From Methylorubrum extorquens (GTDB lineage: Bacteria > Pseudomonadota > Alphaproteobacteria > Rhizobiales > Beijerinckiaceae): DNA of 64,000 bases. The notes beneath the pieces were generated by a model, which did not search any database, had not been told where the DNA came from, and saw only the letters and a list, made by a program, of their open reading frames with translations. Positions 17,956-27,233 of the stretch are shown in pieces. How positions within the stretch are numbered: position 1 is the first letter of the stretch; the number at the start of each line of letters is the position of its first letter. The DNA is taken from NCBI RefSeq assembly GCF_024169925.1, contig NZ_JALJXF010000001.1, positions 3,540,001-3,604,000 of the forward strand, read 5' to 3'. The position numbers and the translations under genes are program-made.

Positions 17956-18741
17956 TCACCGGCGCTGCTGCTTGGCGACGCCGAATCGCACCACGGTCAT
18001 GGGTCCCTCGGGCGGCATGTCGGCCTCCTGCGAGAGGGAAGCGGTTCGGGCGGAATCCTGGATGCTGCGCAGCACGAGGGAGAGCTGCCCGACCTTCTGA
18101 GCCAGCGTCACGGTCTCGGCTTGTGCCGGGGTGAGGGCCAGGGTGGCGGTCTCCGCCGTCACGACGTTGGCGCCGTTCTTTTCCTGCACGATCTGGCCGA
18201 CGGCGAGCACGCGCACGTCGGTCAGCAGCGTCTCGGCGAACTGCTCGCTGCCCTCGTTGCTGGTCTTGATGACGTCGACATGATCGTTCGGCAGGATGAA
18301 GCCGCCCGCCGAACTCGATCCGCGGGTATCCGTGGTGATCGCCACGGCCCGCATGCCGGGCGGCAGGATGGCCGACATGAAGCCGCTGCCGGCCTTGACG
18401 AGACGTTCGGGCCGGATCGGCTCGTTGGCCGAGAAGCCGGTGCGGATGATCGCACCGACCGAGTCCTCGAGTCCCTTGGGCGCCGCGCGGCGCTCGATCA
18501 GGCCCGGCGAGATCGCCTGTTCCGGCCAGGGCAACCAGCGCAGATCCTCGGGCTTGAGGGTCTGGCCCATGGGCAGTTCGGCGGCGGCGACGAGGACTTC
18601 GCTCATCGGGACCGGCACGACGGGCTCGGCTTTCGCGACGGGCGCAGGCTCCGGCGCCTTCTCCTCCCCTTGCATCAAGAAGGCGGCGCCGCAGCCCGCA
18701 ACGAGTGCGATCCCCAGGACGGCAAGACGGGCTGGTTTCAT
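17956..18741 (-). CDS. cpaB: Flp pilus assembly protein CpaB/RcpC
   Basis: 261 residues: N-terminal signal/anchor (MKPARLAVLGIALVAGCGAAFLM), a Pro/Ala-rich linker, a SAF domain (VLVAAAELPMGQTLKPEDLRWLPWP) and the RcpC region with AILPPGMRAVAITTDTRGSSSAGGFILPNDHVDVI. The SAF fold is typical of CpaB. It is thought to bind peptidoglycan or the secretin in the periplasm. First of the tight cpaBCD run; 193 bases separate it from cpaA. Confidence 0.94.
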   Translation of the reverse strand: MKPARLAVLGIALVAGCGAAFLMQGEEKAPEPAPVAKAEPVVPVPMSEVLVAAAELPMGQTLKPEDLRWLPWPEQAISPGLIERRAAPKGLEDSVGAIIRTGFSANEPIRPERLVKAGSGFMSAILPPGMRAVAITTDTRGSSSAGGFILPNDHVDVIKTSNEGSEQFAETLLTDVRVLAVGQIVQEKNGANVVTAETATLALTPAQAETVTLAQKVGQLSLVLRSIQDSARTASLSQEADMPPEGPMTVVRFGVAKQQRR

Positions 18742-18934
18742 GGCAGGCGCGGGACCGTGACGACGGCTCCGTCGCCGTCTGGTTCCGAGACTTGCCCGGC
18801 ATTCGTCAAGTTAGGGTTAACCGATCGTCACAGCGGCCTTCGCAATGGTGTCCCAACCGGCAATCGCTCGAGACCGGGCAAAACACGATGGCCGCCTCGT
18901 GGGCGGCATGCTCGATCGGATCCTTCGGCGCCGA

Positions 18935-19453
18935 TCAAGGCAGAGCGAGCCGATCCAATCCGACGGAGTTCGGGAGCACCAGCAGCGCGGCGGCGGCCAA
19001 TGCGATGCCGTAGGGAACCCCGGTCTTCGTGTCGTGCAGATGAACGGCGAAGGGAAGCTTGAGCGCCAGCTTCGGCAGCGGATACTTGCGGGCCGACACG
19101 ATCGACAGGGTGAGAGGCGCACCCAGGATCGAGGTCAGGATCAAGTATTCCGGAAGGTTCGCAAGGCCGATCCAGAGCGCCGTGCTCGCCGCGAGCTTGG
19201 CGTCGCCGCCTCCAATCCAGCCCCGGGCGAACAAGGCAAAGGTGATTACGAGCGTTAGGGCGCCGGCCGCGAGGTGCCGGGACAGATCGCTCCAATCCAT
19301 ACCGGACACCACTGCGTAGAGTACGAACCCTACAAAAACGAGACCGGTCACGCGATTGGAAATCCGCATCGTCAGCAGATCGCTGGCGGCGGCGTAAGCC
19401 ATGAGAAATGGGAAGACGACACACAGAAGGAGGTAGGCTGCCATGCTCAACAC
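18935..19453 (-). CDS. cpaA: Prepilin peptidase CpaA/TadV
   Basis: 172 residues, about five membrane segments. The two catalytic aspartates of the aspartic prepilin peptidases are visible: one in AAASDLLTMRISN near residue 25, the other in GWIGGGDAKLAAS. It lacks the N-methylase domain of PilD, as expected for the short TadV/CpaA type. The GTG at 19453 is chosen because GGAAGGAAC lies at correct spacing; an ATG three codons later would be about 17 bases from that site. It cleaves the Flp prepilin encoded just upstream. Confidence 0.92.
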   Translation of the reverse strand: MLSMAAYLLLCVVFPFLMAYAAASDLLTMRISNRVTGLVFVGFVLYAVVSGMDWSDLSRHLAAGALTLVITFALFARGWIGGGDAKLAASTALWIGLANLPEYLILTSILGAPLTLSIVSARKYPLPKLALKLPFAVHLHDTKTGVPYGIALAAAALLVLPNSVGLDRLALP

Positions 19454-19584
19454 GGAATGGTTCCTTCCCCACCTGTTCGTCGGTCTAGATACGCATCAGA
19501 GCGTCCAACCTACCTTAGGCTTTTGCGGGGCGTGACGAAGTATACTCGTCACGCCCTGAAAGCCCTTGTCGCCTGACCGATCGA

Positions 19585-19779
19585 TCAGTTGGCGGTGCCG
19601 AGCTTCGTGGTCTGCGTGTTGAGGCCGGTGCCGAGCGTTGTGAAGGCGGTCGTCAGGTTCGTCTTGAAGCTGGCGAAAATACCGACGATCGCGATACCGA
19701 TCATAGCAGCAACCATGCCGTATTCGATGGCAGTCGCGCCGGACTCGTCAGAGATGAAGCGCTTGGCGATATTCTTCAC
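19585..19779 (-). CDS. flp: Flp/Fap-type pilin (major subunit)
   Basis: 64 residues from GTG at 19779 (GTGGAG ribosome site 6 bases upstream; the in-frame GTG at 19791 would place that site inside the gene). Short basic leader MKNIAKRFISDESG, then the prepilin cleavage site G/ATAIEYGMVAAMIG with Glu at +5 and Tyr at +6, then a single hydrophobic helix. This is the canonical Flp pilin layout. It is first in the operon, directly before its peptidase cpaA (131 bases), so it is probably the most strongly expressed gene of the set. Confidence 0.93.
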   Translation of the reverse strand: MKNIAKRFISDESGATAIEYGMVAAMIGIAIVGIFASFKTNLTTAFTTLGTGLNTQTTKLGTAN

Positions 19780-20142
19780 GATGATCTCCACTTGATTAGA
19801 TCCGATGGGCGTCCGTCGGAAGTCTGCAGAAGCCCCGATCGGCGACAGACCGAGTTGTAATCCCGACGCGTTGCATTTGGGTTAAATCGACCTCCTAACC
19901 AAGCCACTAGCCGGGTGTTTGCGAGCGGCAGTTAATGATGCGTTTCGACGATCGGTCGAATGGTTCGCTGACGCAGGACGAGGCTCGTCGGCGTTGAACT
20001 TCCGGACAAGGTTAGCGCTTCCTTCATCAGTTTCCTGTTCCGTTCACGCGACGAGAGACGCCTCCGCTCCGGATTCGTGCCGCGGACACGGCACAGCCTT
20101 CAACGGAGAGCGCTGCCCTACGCGCGATCGGACCGACCCTTC
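19780..20142. other. Divergent promoter region of the pilus locus
   Basis: 363 bases between flp (minus) and the secretin-N-domain protein (plus). It contains somewhat AT-richer sequence (TTGCATTTGGGTTAAATCGACC around 19870-19891) but no promoter consensus that can be named with confidence. No gene is convincing inside it. Confidence 0.4.
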
Positions 20143-20625
20143 ATGCCCCGCCTGCGCCCTCACCGCCTCCCGCTCCGCGCCGGCCCGGCCGCCCTGGTGC
20201 TTCTCGCGCTCACCGCGCCCGTCCGCGCGAACGAGCCGGTGCCGCAGGGCACCGTCTCGGTGCAGGTCGACAACGCGAAGGTGATCCGCCTGCCGGAGAA
20301 GACCCAGACCGTCGTGGTGGGCAACCCGATGATCGCCGACATCACGCTGCAGAAGAACGGCGTCGTAGTGCTGACGGGCAAGAGCTTCGGCACCACCAAC
20401 CTGATCGCCCTCGACGGCAAGGGGGCGATGCTCGCCGAATCGACCATCAGCGTGCAGGCGCCGCAGGCCTCGATCATCACCGTGCAGCGCGGCCTGGATC
20501 GGGAATCCTATTCTTGCACCCCGGACTGCCAGCCCTCGGTGCAGCTCGGCGACGCCACCAAGTACTTCGACGACACCAGCAAGCAGGCCGAAGCCCGTCG
20601 CGGCATGGCGACCGCGAACCGGTAG
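20143..20625 (+). CDS. Pilus assembly protein with secretin N-terminal domain
   Basis: 160 residues from ATG at 20143. Signal peptide (PAALVLLALTAPVRANE), then a T2SS/T3SS pilus N-terminal domain: VDNAKVIRLPEKTQTVVVGNPMIADITLQKNGVVVLTGKSFGTTNLIALD, the same domain as at the start of CpaC but without the secretin channel. A C-terminal extension has two cysteines (YSCTPDCQPS). It is divergent from the flp operon, so probably an accessory of that pilus system. Exact role unknown. Confidence 0.82.
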   Translation: MPRLRPHRLPLRAGPAALVLLALTAPVRANEPVPQGTVSVQVDNAKVIRLPEKTQTVVVGNPMIADITLQKNGVVVLTGKSFGTTNLIALDGKGAMLAESTISVQAPQASIITVQRGLDRESYSCTPDCQPSVQLGDATKYFDDTSKQAEARRGMATANR

Positions 20626-20731
20626 CACGCCCATCGTCCGGTCCGGCGTTGCCACCGGGCCCCATTGCGTGTATGGCCCGCCCGCGCCCTTGAGACACCC
20701 TTGGAGGCACGGGCGCGTTGGGGAACGGTCG

Positions 20732-20759
20732 GGCCGTCCGCTTCGGGCGGCCTTTGTCG
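20732..20759 (+). terminator. Terminator between pilus accessory gene and rplY
   Basis: GGCCGTCCG (20732-20740) pairs with CGGGCGGCC (20744-20752) around a CTT loop and is followed by TTTGTCGTT. It is a good intrinsic terminator, 44 bases before the rplY start. It could also attenuate readthrough into rplY. Confidence 0.6.
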
Positions 20760-20795
20760 TTGGCCCGGCTCCATATCTTACAAAAGGATCACGCC

Positions 20796-21482
20796 ATGAG
20801 CGCCACCAAGACGCTTGAGGCCGTGGCACGCGACCGGGTCGGCAAGGGGGCCGCCCGGGCCGTTCGTCGCCAGGGCCAGATTCCCGCCGTCATCTACGGC
20901 GGAAACCAGGCCCCGCAGGCCATCGCCATCGACCTCATCCGCGCCCGCACCCTGATCTACGCCGGCGGCTTCAAGACCACCGTGTTCGAGATCGATGCCG
21001 GCGGCAAGAAGACCCGCGCGATCCCGCGCGACTACCAGCTCGATCCGGTGAGCGGCGTGCCGCTGCACGTCGATTTCCTGCGCGTCGTCTCCGGCCAGAC
21101 CGTCACGGTCGACGTTCCCGTTCACTTCGTGAACGAGGATCAGGCCCCCGGCATCAAGCAGAAGGGCGGCACCCTCAACGTCGCGCTGCACACGGTCGCC
21201 CTCGACGTGGCGCCCGACCAGATCCCGGATGCGATCGAGGTCGACCTGACCGGCCGCGAGATCGGCGACGTGATCCACGCCTCCGACCTGCGCCTGCCGG
21301 CCGGCACCTACACGGGTGAGCCGACCGACACGGTCGCCAACCTGCTGCCGCCGACCGTGCTCGGCGCCGAGGTCGAGGCCGAGGAAGCCGCGATCGCCGA
21401 GGCGCAGTCCGCCGAGGCGGCCGAGGAGAAGGCGGAAGCCGAGGCCGAGGCCACCAGCGAGAAGAACGAGACCGAGGAGTAA
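20796..21482 (+). CDS. rplY: Ribosomal protein bL25 (TL5/CTC long form)
   Basis: 228 residues. N-terminal L25 domain that binds 5S rRNA ([26 protein letters not shown]), followed by the TL5 C-terminal beta domain ([41 protein letters not shown]) and a very acidic Ala/Glu tail of about 35 residues. The long CTC form is normal for Alphaproteobacteria. ATG at 20796 with AAAAGGA upstream. It heads the rplY-pth-ychF housekeeping run. Confidence 0.95.
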   Translation: MSATKTLEAVARDRVGKGAARAVRRQGQIPAVIYGGNQAPQAIAIDLIRARTLIYAGGFKTTVFEIDAGGKKTRAIPRDYQLDPVSGVPLHVDFLRVVSGQTVTVDVPVHFVNEDQAPGIKQKGGTLNVALHTVALDVAPDQIPDAIEVDLTGREIGDVIHASDLRLPAGTYTGEPTDTVANLLPPTVLGAEVEAEEAAIAEAQSAEAAEEKAEAEAEATSEKNETEE

Positions 21483-21526
21483 GCCGCAGCGGGCGCCGCG
21501 GGCGCCCGCACCTTGCGCATCCATCG

Positions 21527-21555
21527 ATGCCCCGGCCGCCCGGCCGGGGCATTTC
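21527..21555 (+). terminator. Strong hairpin between rplY and pth
   Basis: Perfect 11-bp stem ATGCCCCGGCC / GGCCGGGGCAT (21527-21537, 21542-21552) with a 4-base loop, followed by TTCC. A weaker GC hairpin precedes it at 21491-21510. It suggests that pth has its own promoter or is transcribed by readthrough. Confidence 0.6.
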
Positions 21556-21585
21556 CATTTGTCGGAGCATGGATCGGGAGCGCAC

Positions 21586-22218
21586 ATGCGGCTCATCGTC
21601 GGATTGGGAAATCCCGGCTCGCGCTACGCGCGCAACCGCCACAACATCGGCTTCATGGCCGTGGACGAGATCGCCCGCGTCCACCGGGCGGCCCCGTTCC
21701 GCCGCCGTTTCCAGGGCGAGGCCGCCGAGGTGGTGCTCGGCACCGAGCGCGCCATCCTGCTCAAGCCCCAGACCTTCATGAACGAATCCGGCCGCTCGGT
21801 CGGCGAGGCGCAACGCTTCTTCAAGATCCCGCTCGTCGACGTGATCGTGCTGCACGACGAACTCGACCTCGCGCCGGCCAAGCTGCGGGTAAAGCTCGGC
21901 GGCGGCAATGCCGGGCATAACGGCCTGCGCTCGATCACGGCGCTGTGCGGCAACGAGTACCGCCGCGTCCGCCTCGGCATCGGCCATCCCGGTGACAAGG
22001 CGCTGGTGCACGCCTACGTCCTCAACGACTTCGCCAAGTCGGAGGAGCCCTGGGTCGAGGATCTCTGCCGCGCCACCGCCGACCACGCAGCCCTGCTCGC
22101 GGCGGGCGAGGATGCGAGCTTCCAGAACAAGGTGCACCTCGCCATGGCCGGCCGCGGCTGGGAGACGGTGAAGACGCCTGTCGAGGCCGGCAAGGCGAAA
22201 GCGCGCGACGCGAATTGA
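21586..22218 (+). CDS. pth: Peptidyl-tRNA hydrolase
   Basis: 210 residues. [23 protein letters not shown] contains Asn9 and the catalytic His19. [20 protein letters not shown] and [13 protein letters not shown] are all Pth signatures. It hydrolyses the ester bond of peptidyl-tRNA released by drop-off. It lies 103 bases after rplY and 79 before ychF on the same strand, the conserved rplY-pth-ychF order. Confidence 0.97.
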   Translation: MRLIVGLGNPGSRYARNRHNIGFMAVDEIARVHRAAPFRRRFQGEAAEVVLGTERAILLKPQTFMNESGRSVGEAQRFFKIPLVDVIVLHDELDLAPAKLRVKLGGGNAGHNGLRSITALCGNEYRRVRLGIGHPGDKALVHAYVLNDFAKSEEPWVEDLCRATADHAALLAAGEDASFQNKVHLAMAGRGWETVKTPVEAGKAKARDAN

Positions 22219-22297
22219 CACGAAGCCGCCGGACCCCGATGCAGCGGGCTTCCGGGCGCGGCTCCCGACCGATCACAACGGACCTCTAGGACCAGCC

Positions 22298-23395
22298 ATG
22301 GGCTTCAAATGCGGCATCGTCGGCCTGCCGAACGTCGGCAAGTCGACCCTCTTCAACGCGCTCACGCAGACGGCCGCGGCCCAGGCCGCGAATTACCCGT
22401 TCTGCACCATCGAGCCGAATGTCGGCGAGGTCGCGGTGCCCGATCCGCGCCTCGATGACCTCGCCCGGATCGCCTCCTCGAAGGAGATCATCCCGACGCG
22501 GCTGACCTTCGTCGACATCGCCGGCCTCGTGCGCGGCGCGTCGAAGGGCGAGGGCCTCGGCAACCAGTTCCTCGCCAACATCCGCGAGGTCGATGCCATC
22601 GCCCACGTGGTACGCTGCTTCGAGGATGGCGACGTCACCCACGTCGAGGGCAAGGTCGATCCGATCGCCGACATCGAGACCATCGAGACCGAGCTGATGC
22701 TGGCCGATCTCGACAGCCTTGAGAAACGCGTCGTCGCCCTTGAGAAGCGCGCCAAGGGCGCCGACAAGGAGGCCAAGGAGTTCCTCGACCTCGTCAACCG
22801 CGCCCTGCCGCTGCTGCGCGAGGGGAAGCCGGCCCGGCTCGTGGAGCGCAAGCCCGAGGAGGAGCGGCTGTTCCAGCAGCTCGGCCTGATGACGGCAAAG
22901 CCCGTACTCTACGTCTGCAACGTGGACGAAGGCGACGCCGACAAGGGCAACGACAAGTCTCAGGCCGTGTTCGACCGGGCCAAGGCGGAGGGCGCGGTCG
23001 CCGTCGTCGTCTCGGCCAAGATCGAGAGCGAGATCGCGGTGATGCCGGAAGCCGACCAGGCCGAGTTCCTGGAGGCAGTCGGGCTGACCGAGCCCGGTCT
23101 GAACCGGGTGATCCGCGCCGGCTACGATCTGCTCGGCCTCGTGACCTACTTCACGGTCGGCCCGAAGGAGGCCCGCGCCTGGACGATCACCAAGGGGACG
23201 CGTGCCCCGGCGGCGGCCGGCGTGATCCACACCGACTTCGAGAAGGGCTTCATCCGCGCCGAGACCATCGCCTTCAAGGACTACACCGCGCTGAACGGCG
23301 AGTCCGGCGCGCGCGATGCCGGCAAGCTGCGGCTGGAGGGCAAGGAATACGTGGTGCAGGACGGCGACGTGCTGCATTTCCGCTTCGCCAACTGA
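22298..23395 (+). CDS. ychF: Obg-like ATPase YchF
   Basis: 365 residues. G1 motif [28 protein letters not shown] with the conserved redox Cys; G3 [10 protein letters not shown]; a helical coiled region ([21 protein letters not shown]); the non-canonical G4 region (YVCNVDEG); and a C-terminal TGS domain ending [16 protein letters not shown]. YchF hydrolyses ATP rather than GTP and binds the ribosome; it represses oxidative-stress responses in E. coli. ATG at 22298. Confidence 0.97.
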   Translation: MGFKCGIVGLPNVGKSTLFNALTQTAAAQAANYPFCTIEPNVGEVAVPDPRLDDLARIASSKEIIPTRLTFVDIAGLVRGASKGEGLGNQFLANIREVDAIAHVVRCFEDGDVTHVEGKVDPIADIETIETELMLADLDSLEKRVVALEKRAKGADKEAKEFLDLVNRALPLLREGKPARLVERKPEEERLFQQLGLMTAKPVLYVCNVDEGDADKGNDKSQAVFDRAKAEGAVAVVVSAKIESEIAVMPEADQAEFLEAVGLTEPGLNRVIRAGYDLLGLVTYFTVGPKEARAWTITKGTRAPAAAGVIHTDFEKGFIRAETIAFKDYTALNGESGARDAGKLRLEGKEYVVQDGDVLHFRFAN

Positions 23396-23408
23396 CGGGG
23401 CCCGCGGC

Positions 23409-24071
23409 ATGGAGCTTCACCCGCGCCATGCCTGGGACCTGACGCCGACCGAGGCCGTCGCGCTCCAGCGCCGGCTCCGCAGCGAGATCGTGGCCGACCG
23501 AGCCATCGATCTCGGCGCGGTGCGGCTGGTGGCCGGCGTCGATGTCAGCGTGAAGAACGAGCGCTCCCGCGCCGCCATCGTCGTCGTGACCTTTCCGGGC
23601 TTTCTTCTCGTCGAGAGCGCCTTCGCCGAGCGGCCCACGCCGTTCCCCTACATCCCCGGCCTGCTGAGCTTTCGCGAGGGACCGGTTCTGGAAGAGGCGT
23701 TCGGGCGCCTGCGCGCGGAGCCCGACGTCTTCCTGTTCGACGGCATGGGCATCGCCCATCCGCGTCGCATCGGCATCGCCAGCCATATGGGCCTGTGGCT
23801 GGAGCGCCCGACCATCGGCGTCGGCAAGACGCGGCTCGTCGGTACCAACGCTGCCCTGCCCGAGGTGAAGGGCGCGCACGTCCCCCTGATCGACCGGGGT
23901 GAGACCATCGGCGCCCTGGTCCGCACGCGCACCGCCACGCTCCCGCTGTTCATCTCGCCCGGGCACCGCGCCGACATCCCGAGTGCGGTCGAACTGGTGC
24001 TGGCCTGCTCGCCGAAATACCGCCTGCCGGAGCCGATCCGCCTCGCGCACAAGGCGGCCGGCGATTTCTGA
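23409..24071 (+). CDS. nfi: Endonuclease V (deoxyinosine 3'-endonuclease)
   Basis: 220 residues. Conserved metal-binding Asp in VAGVDVSVKN, then YIPGLLSFREGP with the catalytic Glu, VFLFDGMGIAHPRRIGIASHMG with the second Asp, and GVGKTRLVG. These are the full set of Nfi motifs. It nicks DNA one base 3' of deoxyinosine arising from adenine deamination. ATG at 23409, 13 bases after ychF, so probably co-transcribed. It converges with polA, the two stops being 18 bases apart. Confidence 0.95.
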   Translation: MELHPRHAWDLTPTEAVALQRRLRSEIVADRAIDLGAVRLVAGVDVSVKNERSRAAIVVVTFPGFLLVESAFAERPTPFPYIPGLLSFREGPVLEEAFGRLRAEPDVFLFDGMGIAHPRRIGIASHMGLWLERPTIGVGKTRLVGTNAALPEVKGAHVPLIDRGETIGALVRTRTATLPLFISPGHRADIPSAVELVLACSPKYRLPEPIRLAHKAAGDF

Positions 24072-24089
24072 AGTCGGGACCGAAAGAGG

Positions 24090-27000
24090 TCAGTGCGCCT
24101 CTTCCCAGTTCCCCGCCGCCCGCGCCTCGACCACCAGCGGCACCCTCAGCGTCAAGGCCGGCGCGGGCGCCTCCTCCATCACTCCGGCGATCACGGGGAT
24201 CGTCGCCTCCACCTCGTCGTCGGGCACCTCGAACACCAGTTCGTCGTGCACCTGCAGCAGCATCCGCGCGGTGAGCCGCTTGGCCTCCAGCGCCCCCTCC
24301 ATCCGCGTCATGGCGCGGCGGATGATGTCGGCGGCGGTGCCCTGGATCGGGGCGTTGATGGCTTGGCGCTCGACGCTCGCCCGCTCGGACGGGTTGTTGG
24401 AGCGGATCTGCGGATAGTGGCAGACGCGGCCGAACAGGGTCGTCACGTAGCCCTTCTCGCGGCACGAGCGCTTGGTGGTGTCGATGTAGTCGCGGATGCC
24501 GGGAAAGCGCTCGAAATACTGCTTGATGAAGACCGAGGCCTCTTCGCGGCCGATGCCGAGGCGGTCGGCGAGGCCGAAGGCCGAGATACCGTAGATGATG
24601 CCGAAATTGATGGTCTTGGCCCGCCGCCGCAGGTCGCCGGTCATCTGGTCGAGGGAGACGCCGAACATGGCAGACGCCGTGGCCGCGTGGATGTCGATCC
24701 CCTGCTCGAACGCTTCGCGCAGTTGCGGGATGTCGGCGATGTGGGCGAGCAGGCGCAGCTCGATCTGGCTGTAATCGGCCGAGATCAGCTTCTTGCCCTC
24801 GGGCGCGACGAAGGCGCGGCGGATCCGCTTTCCCTCCTCCGTGCGGACAGGGATGTTCTGAAGGTTCGGATCGGAGGAGGAGAGCCGGCCCGTCGTCGTG
24901 GCCGCGAGCGAGAACGAGGTGTGGACCCGGTTGGTCCCCCGGTCGGCGTGCTGCTGCAGCGAGTCGGTATAGGTCGATTTCAGCTTGGAGAGCTGGCGCC
25001 AGTTGAGGATCTTCTTCGGCAGATCGTGGCCGGCCTGGGCCAGCTCTTCGAGGAGCGTGGCGGGCGTGGCCCACTGGCCGGACGGCGTCTTCTTCGCGCC
25101 GGGCAGGCCCATCTTGCCGAACAGCACGTCGCCGATCTGCTTGGGCGAGGAGACCTGAAATCGCTCGCCCGCGTCGTCCTGGATCTCTTCCTCCAGCCGC
25201 GCCAGGATCTGCGAGAAGTCGCCCGAGAGTCGGCTCAGCATGTTGCGGTCGATGGCGATGCCGGCCCGCTCCATCCGGGCCAGGACCGGCACCAGCGGAC
25301 GCTCCAGCGTCTCGTAGACGGTCACCCGGTGCTCGGCGACGAGGCGCGGCTTCATCATCCGCCACAGGCGCAAGGTGACGTCGGCGTCCTCCGCCGCGTA
25401 GGCCGTCGCCTTGTCGATCGCCACGCGGTCGAAGGTGACCTTGTTGCGGCCGGTGCCAGCCACATCCGCGAAGGTGATCGGCTGGTGACCGAGATGGCGG
25501 CGGGCGAGTTCGTCCATGCCGTGCCCGCCCTTGCCGGCATCGAGCACGTAGGAGATCAGCATCGTGTCGTCGAAGGGCGCCACGTCGATGCCGTAGCGGT
25601 GGAGCACCGAGAGGTCGTATTTTAGGTTCTGGCCGACCTTGAGCGTTCCGGCATCCTCCAGGAGCGGTTTCAGCAGCTTGAGGGCGGTGTCGAAATCGAT
25701 CTGGCCGGGCTGCTTGTCGGAGGCATCCGCCCCTGCCCCGCTCTCGCCGAACAGGTCGCCGCCCTTCACCTCGGGCTTGACGTGGGCGAGCGGGATGTAG
25801 GCCGCCCGCCCCGGCGCGGTGGCGAGCGAGACGCCGACGAGCCCGGCCTTGGCCGCGTCGAGCGCGTCGGTCTCGGTATCGACCGCGATCACGCCCGCCT
25901 CGTAGCTCTCGGCGATCCAGGCTTCGAGTTGCTCCACGGTGGAGATCGTCTCGTAGGCAGCCGTATCGAACGGCTTGACCGACTCCGCCGCGCGGGCGCC
26001 AACCAGGGTCGCGGGCGTCGGCTCGTTAGCGCCGCGCTTCTTCGCCGGAGCCTGATCCGGCAGATCGAGATCGGCGAAGGGATCGGCCTCGCCCGCCTCG
26101 GGCGGGGCTTCCCCATCCATCCGCTCGGGTGCGGCGGCGGTCTCGGGATCGACCGGCACGTCGTCGCCGAAGAACGGCACGGCATCACTGCCGCCGGCCG
26201 CGTTGGTGTAGGCGTGGGGCTGTGCCCCCGGCAGCAGCGCCGGATCGGGCTTGACCGCTTCCGGGTCGACATGGAGCATCTGCGCGATGCGCCGCGTCAG
26301 GGTGTTGAACTCCATCGCCTTCAGGAAGCCGACGAGCTTTTGCGGATCGGGCTGCGGCACGCCAAGTTCGTCGAGCGGCACCGGCACCGGCACGCTCTCT
26401 TCCAGCGCCACGAGGCGGCGCGAGAGCTTGGCCTGATCGATGTTGGCGAGCAGCATCTCCCGGCGCTTGGGCTGCTTGATCTCGCTGGCCCGCTCCAGAA
26501 GTTCGGCGAGGCTGCCGTACTCCTTGATGAGCGCGGCCGCGGTCTTCAGGCCGATGCCCGGCACGCCCGGCACGTTGTCGGAGGTGTCGCCGATCAGCGC
26601 CAGCGCGTCGCCGATCTGCTCCGGCGCGAGACCTTCCCACTTGGCGATGATCGCCTCGCGGTCGAGGTTGCGCTCGGGGCGGTAGCCGGGCTTGCCCTTG
26701 GCGCCCGACTCGAAATCGTAGAACCGGATCTTGTCCGAGACGAGCTGCATCAGGTCCTTGTCGGAGGACACGATGATGACCTCGGCGCCGCGCGCCTCAG
26801 CCTGCCGGGCGTAGGTCGCGATCAGGTCGTCGGCCTCGTAGCGTATCAGCTCGACCGCATGCAGCCCGAAGGCGCGCACCGCATCGCGCATCAGCGGCAT
26901 CTGGCGCTTGAGGTCGTCCGGCGCGTCGGGGCGGTGGCCCTTGTAGTCGGGGAACAGCTCCTTGCGGAACGAGCCCTCGGACTTGTCGAAGACGATGCCG

Positions 27001-27233
27001 AGATGGGTTGGTTTCACCCCGGCGGCGCCCTCCTGAAGGAACTGCGCGATCTTGGTGCAGAACAGGCGCACCGCCCCCGTCGGCAAGCCGTCGGAGGGCC
27101 GGGTGTTGTACTTCTGGTCCTGATTGATCGACTGGAAGTACGCCCGGAAGATGAAGGACGAGCCATCGACGAGGATCACCCGGTCGTCGGCGCCGACGGG
27201 CTTGGCCGGTTGCAGTTGCGTCTCTTCGGTCAT
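24090..27233 (-). CDS. polA: DNA polymerase I, long form
   Basis: 1047 residues from ATG at 27233 (an ATG five codons earlier, 27248, is possible). N-terminal 5'-3' exonuclease: VILVDGSSFIFRAYF, RYEADDLIATYA, SSDKDLMQLV, GDTSDNVPGVPGIGLKTAAALI. A Pro/Glu/Asp-rich linker follows, about residues 310-415. The 3'-5' proofreading domain has the intact DEDDy motif (VIAVDTETDALDA). The polymerase domain carries SADYSQIELRLLAHI (motif A), the O-helix RRAKTINFGIIYGIS (motif B) and LLQVHDELVFEVPDDE (motif C). E. coli PolA is 928 residues; the extra length lies mainly in the linker between the first two domains. Functions: Okazaki fragment maturation and repair. Confidence 0.97.
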   Translation of the reverse strand: MTEETQLQPAKPVGADDRVILVDGSSFIFRAYFQSINQDQKYNTRPSDGLPTGAVRLFCTKIAQFLQEGAAGVKPTHLGIVFDKSEGSFRKELFPDYKGHRPDAPDDLKRQMPLMRDAVRAFGLHAVELIRYEADDLIATYARQAEARGAEVIIVSSDKDLMQLVSDKIRFYDFESGAKGKPGYRPERNLDREAIIAKWEGLAPEQIGDALALIGDTSDNVPGVPGIGLKTAAALIKEYGSLAELLERASEIKQPKRREMLLANIDQAKLSRRLVALEESVPVPVPLDELGVPQPDPQKLVGFLKAMEFNTLTRRIAQMLHVDPEAVKPDPALLPGAQPHAYTNAAGGSDAVPFFGDDVPVDPETAAAPERMDGEAPPEAGEADPFADLDLPDQAPAKKRGANEPTPATLVGARAAESVKPFDTAAYETISTVEQLEAWIAESYEAGVIAVDTETDALDAAKAGLVGVSLATAPGRAAYIPLAHVKPEVKGGDLFGESGAGADASDKQPGQIDFDTALKLLKPLLEDAGTLKVGQNLKYDLSVLHRYGIDVAPFDDTMLISYVLDAGKGGHGMDELARRHLGHQPITFADVAGTGRNKVTFDRVAIDKATAYAAEDADVTLRLWRMMKPRLVAEHRVTVYETLERPLVPVLARMERAGIAIDRNMLSRLSGDFSQILARLEEEIQDDAGERFQVSSPKQIGDVLFGKMGLPGAKKTPSGQWATPATLLEELAQAGHDLPKKILNWRQLSKLKSTYTDSLQQHADRGTNRVHTSFSLAATTTGRLSSSDPNLQNIPVRTEEGKRIRRAFVAPEGKKLISADYSQIELRLLAHIADIPQLREAFEQGIDIHAATASAMFGVSLDQMTGDLRRRAKTINFGIIYGISAFGLADRLGIGREEASVFIKQYFERFPGIRDYIDTTKRSCREKGYVTTLFGRVCHYPQIRSNNPSERASVERQAINAPIQGTAADIIRRAMTRMEGALEAKRLTARMLLQVHDELVFEVPDDEVEATIPVIAGVMEEAPAPALTLRVPLVVEARAAGNWEEAH

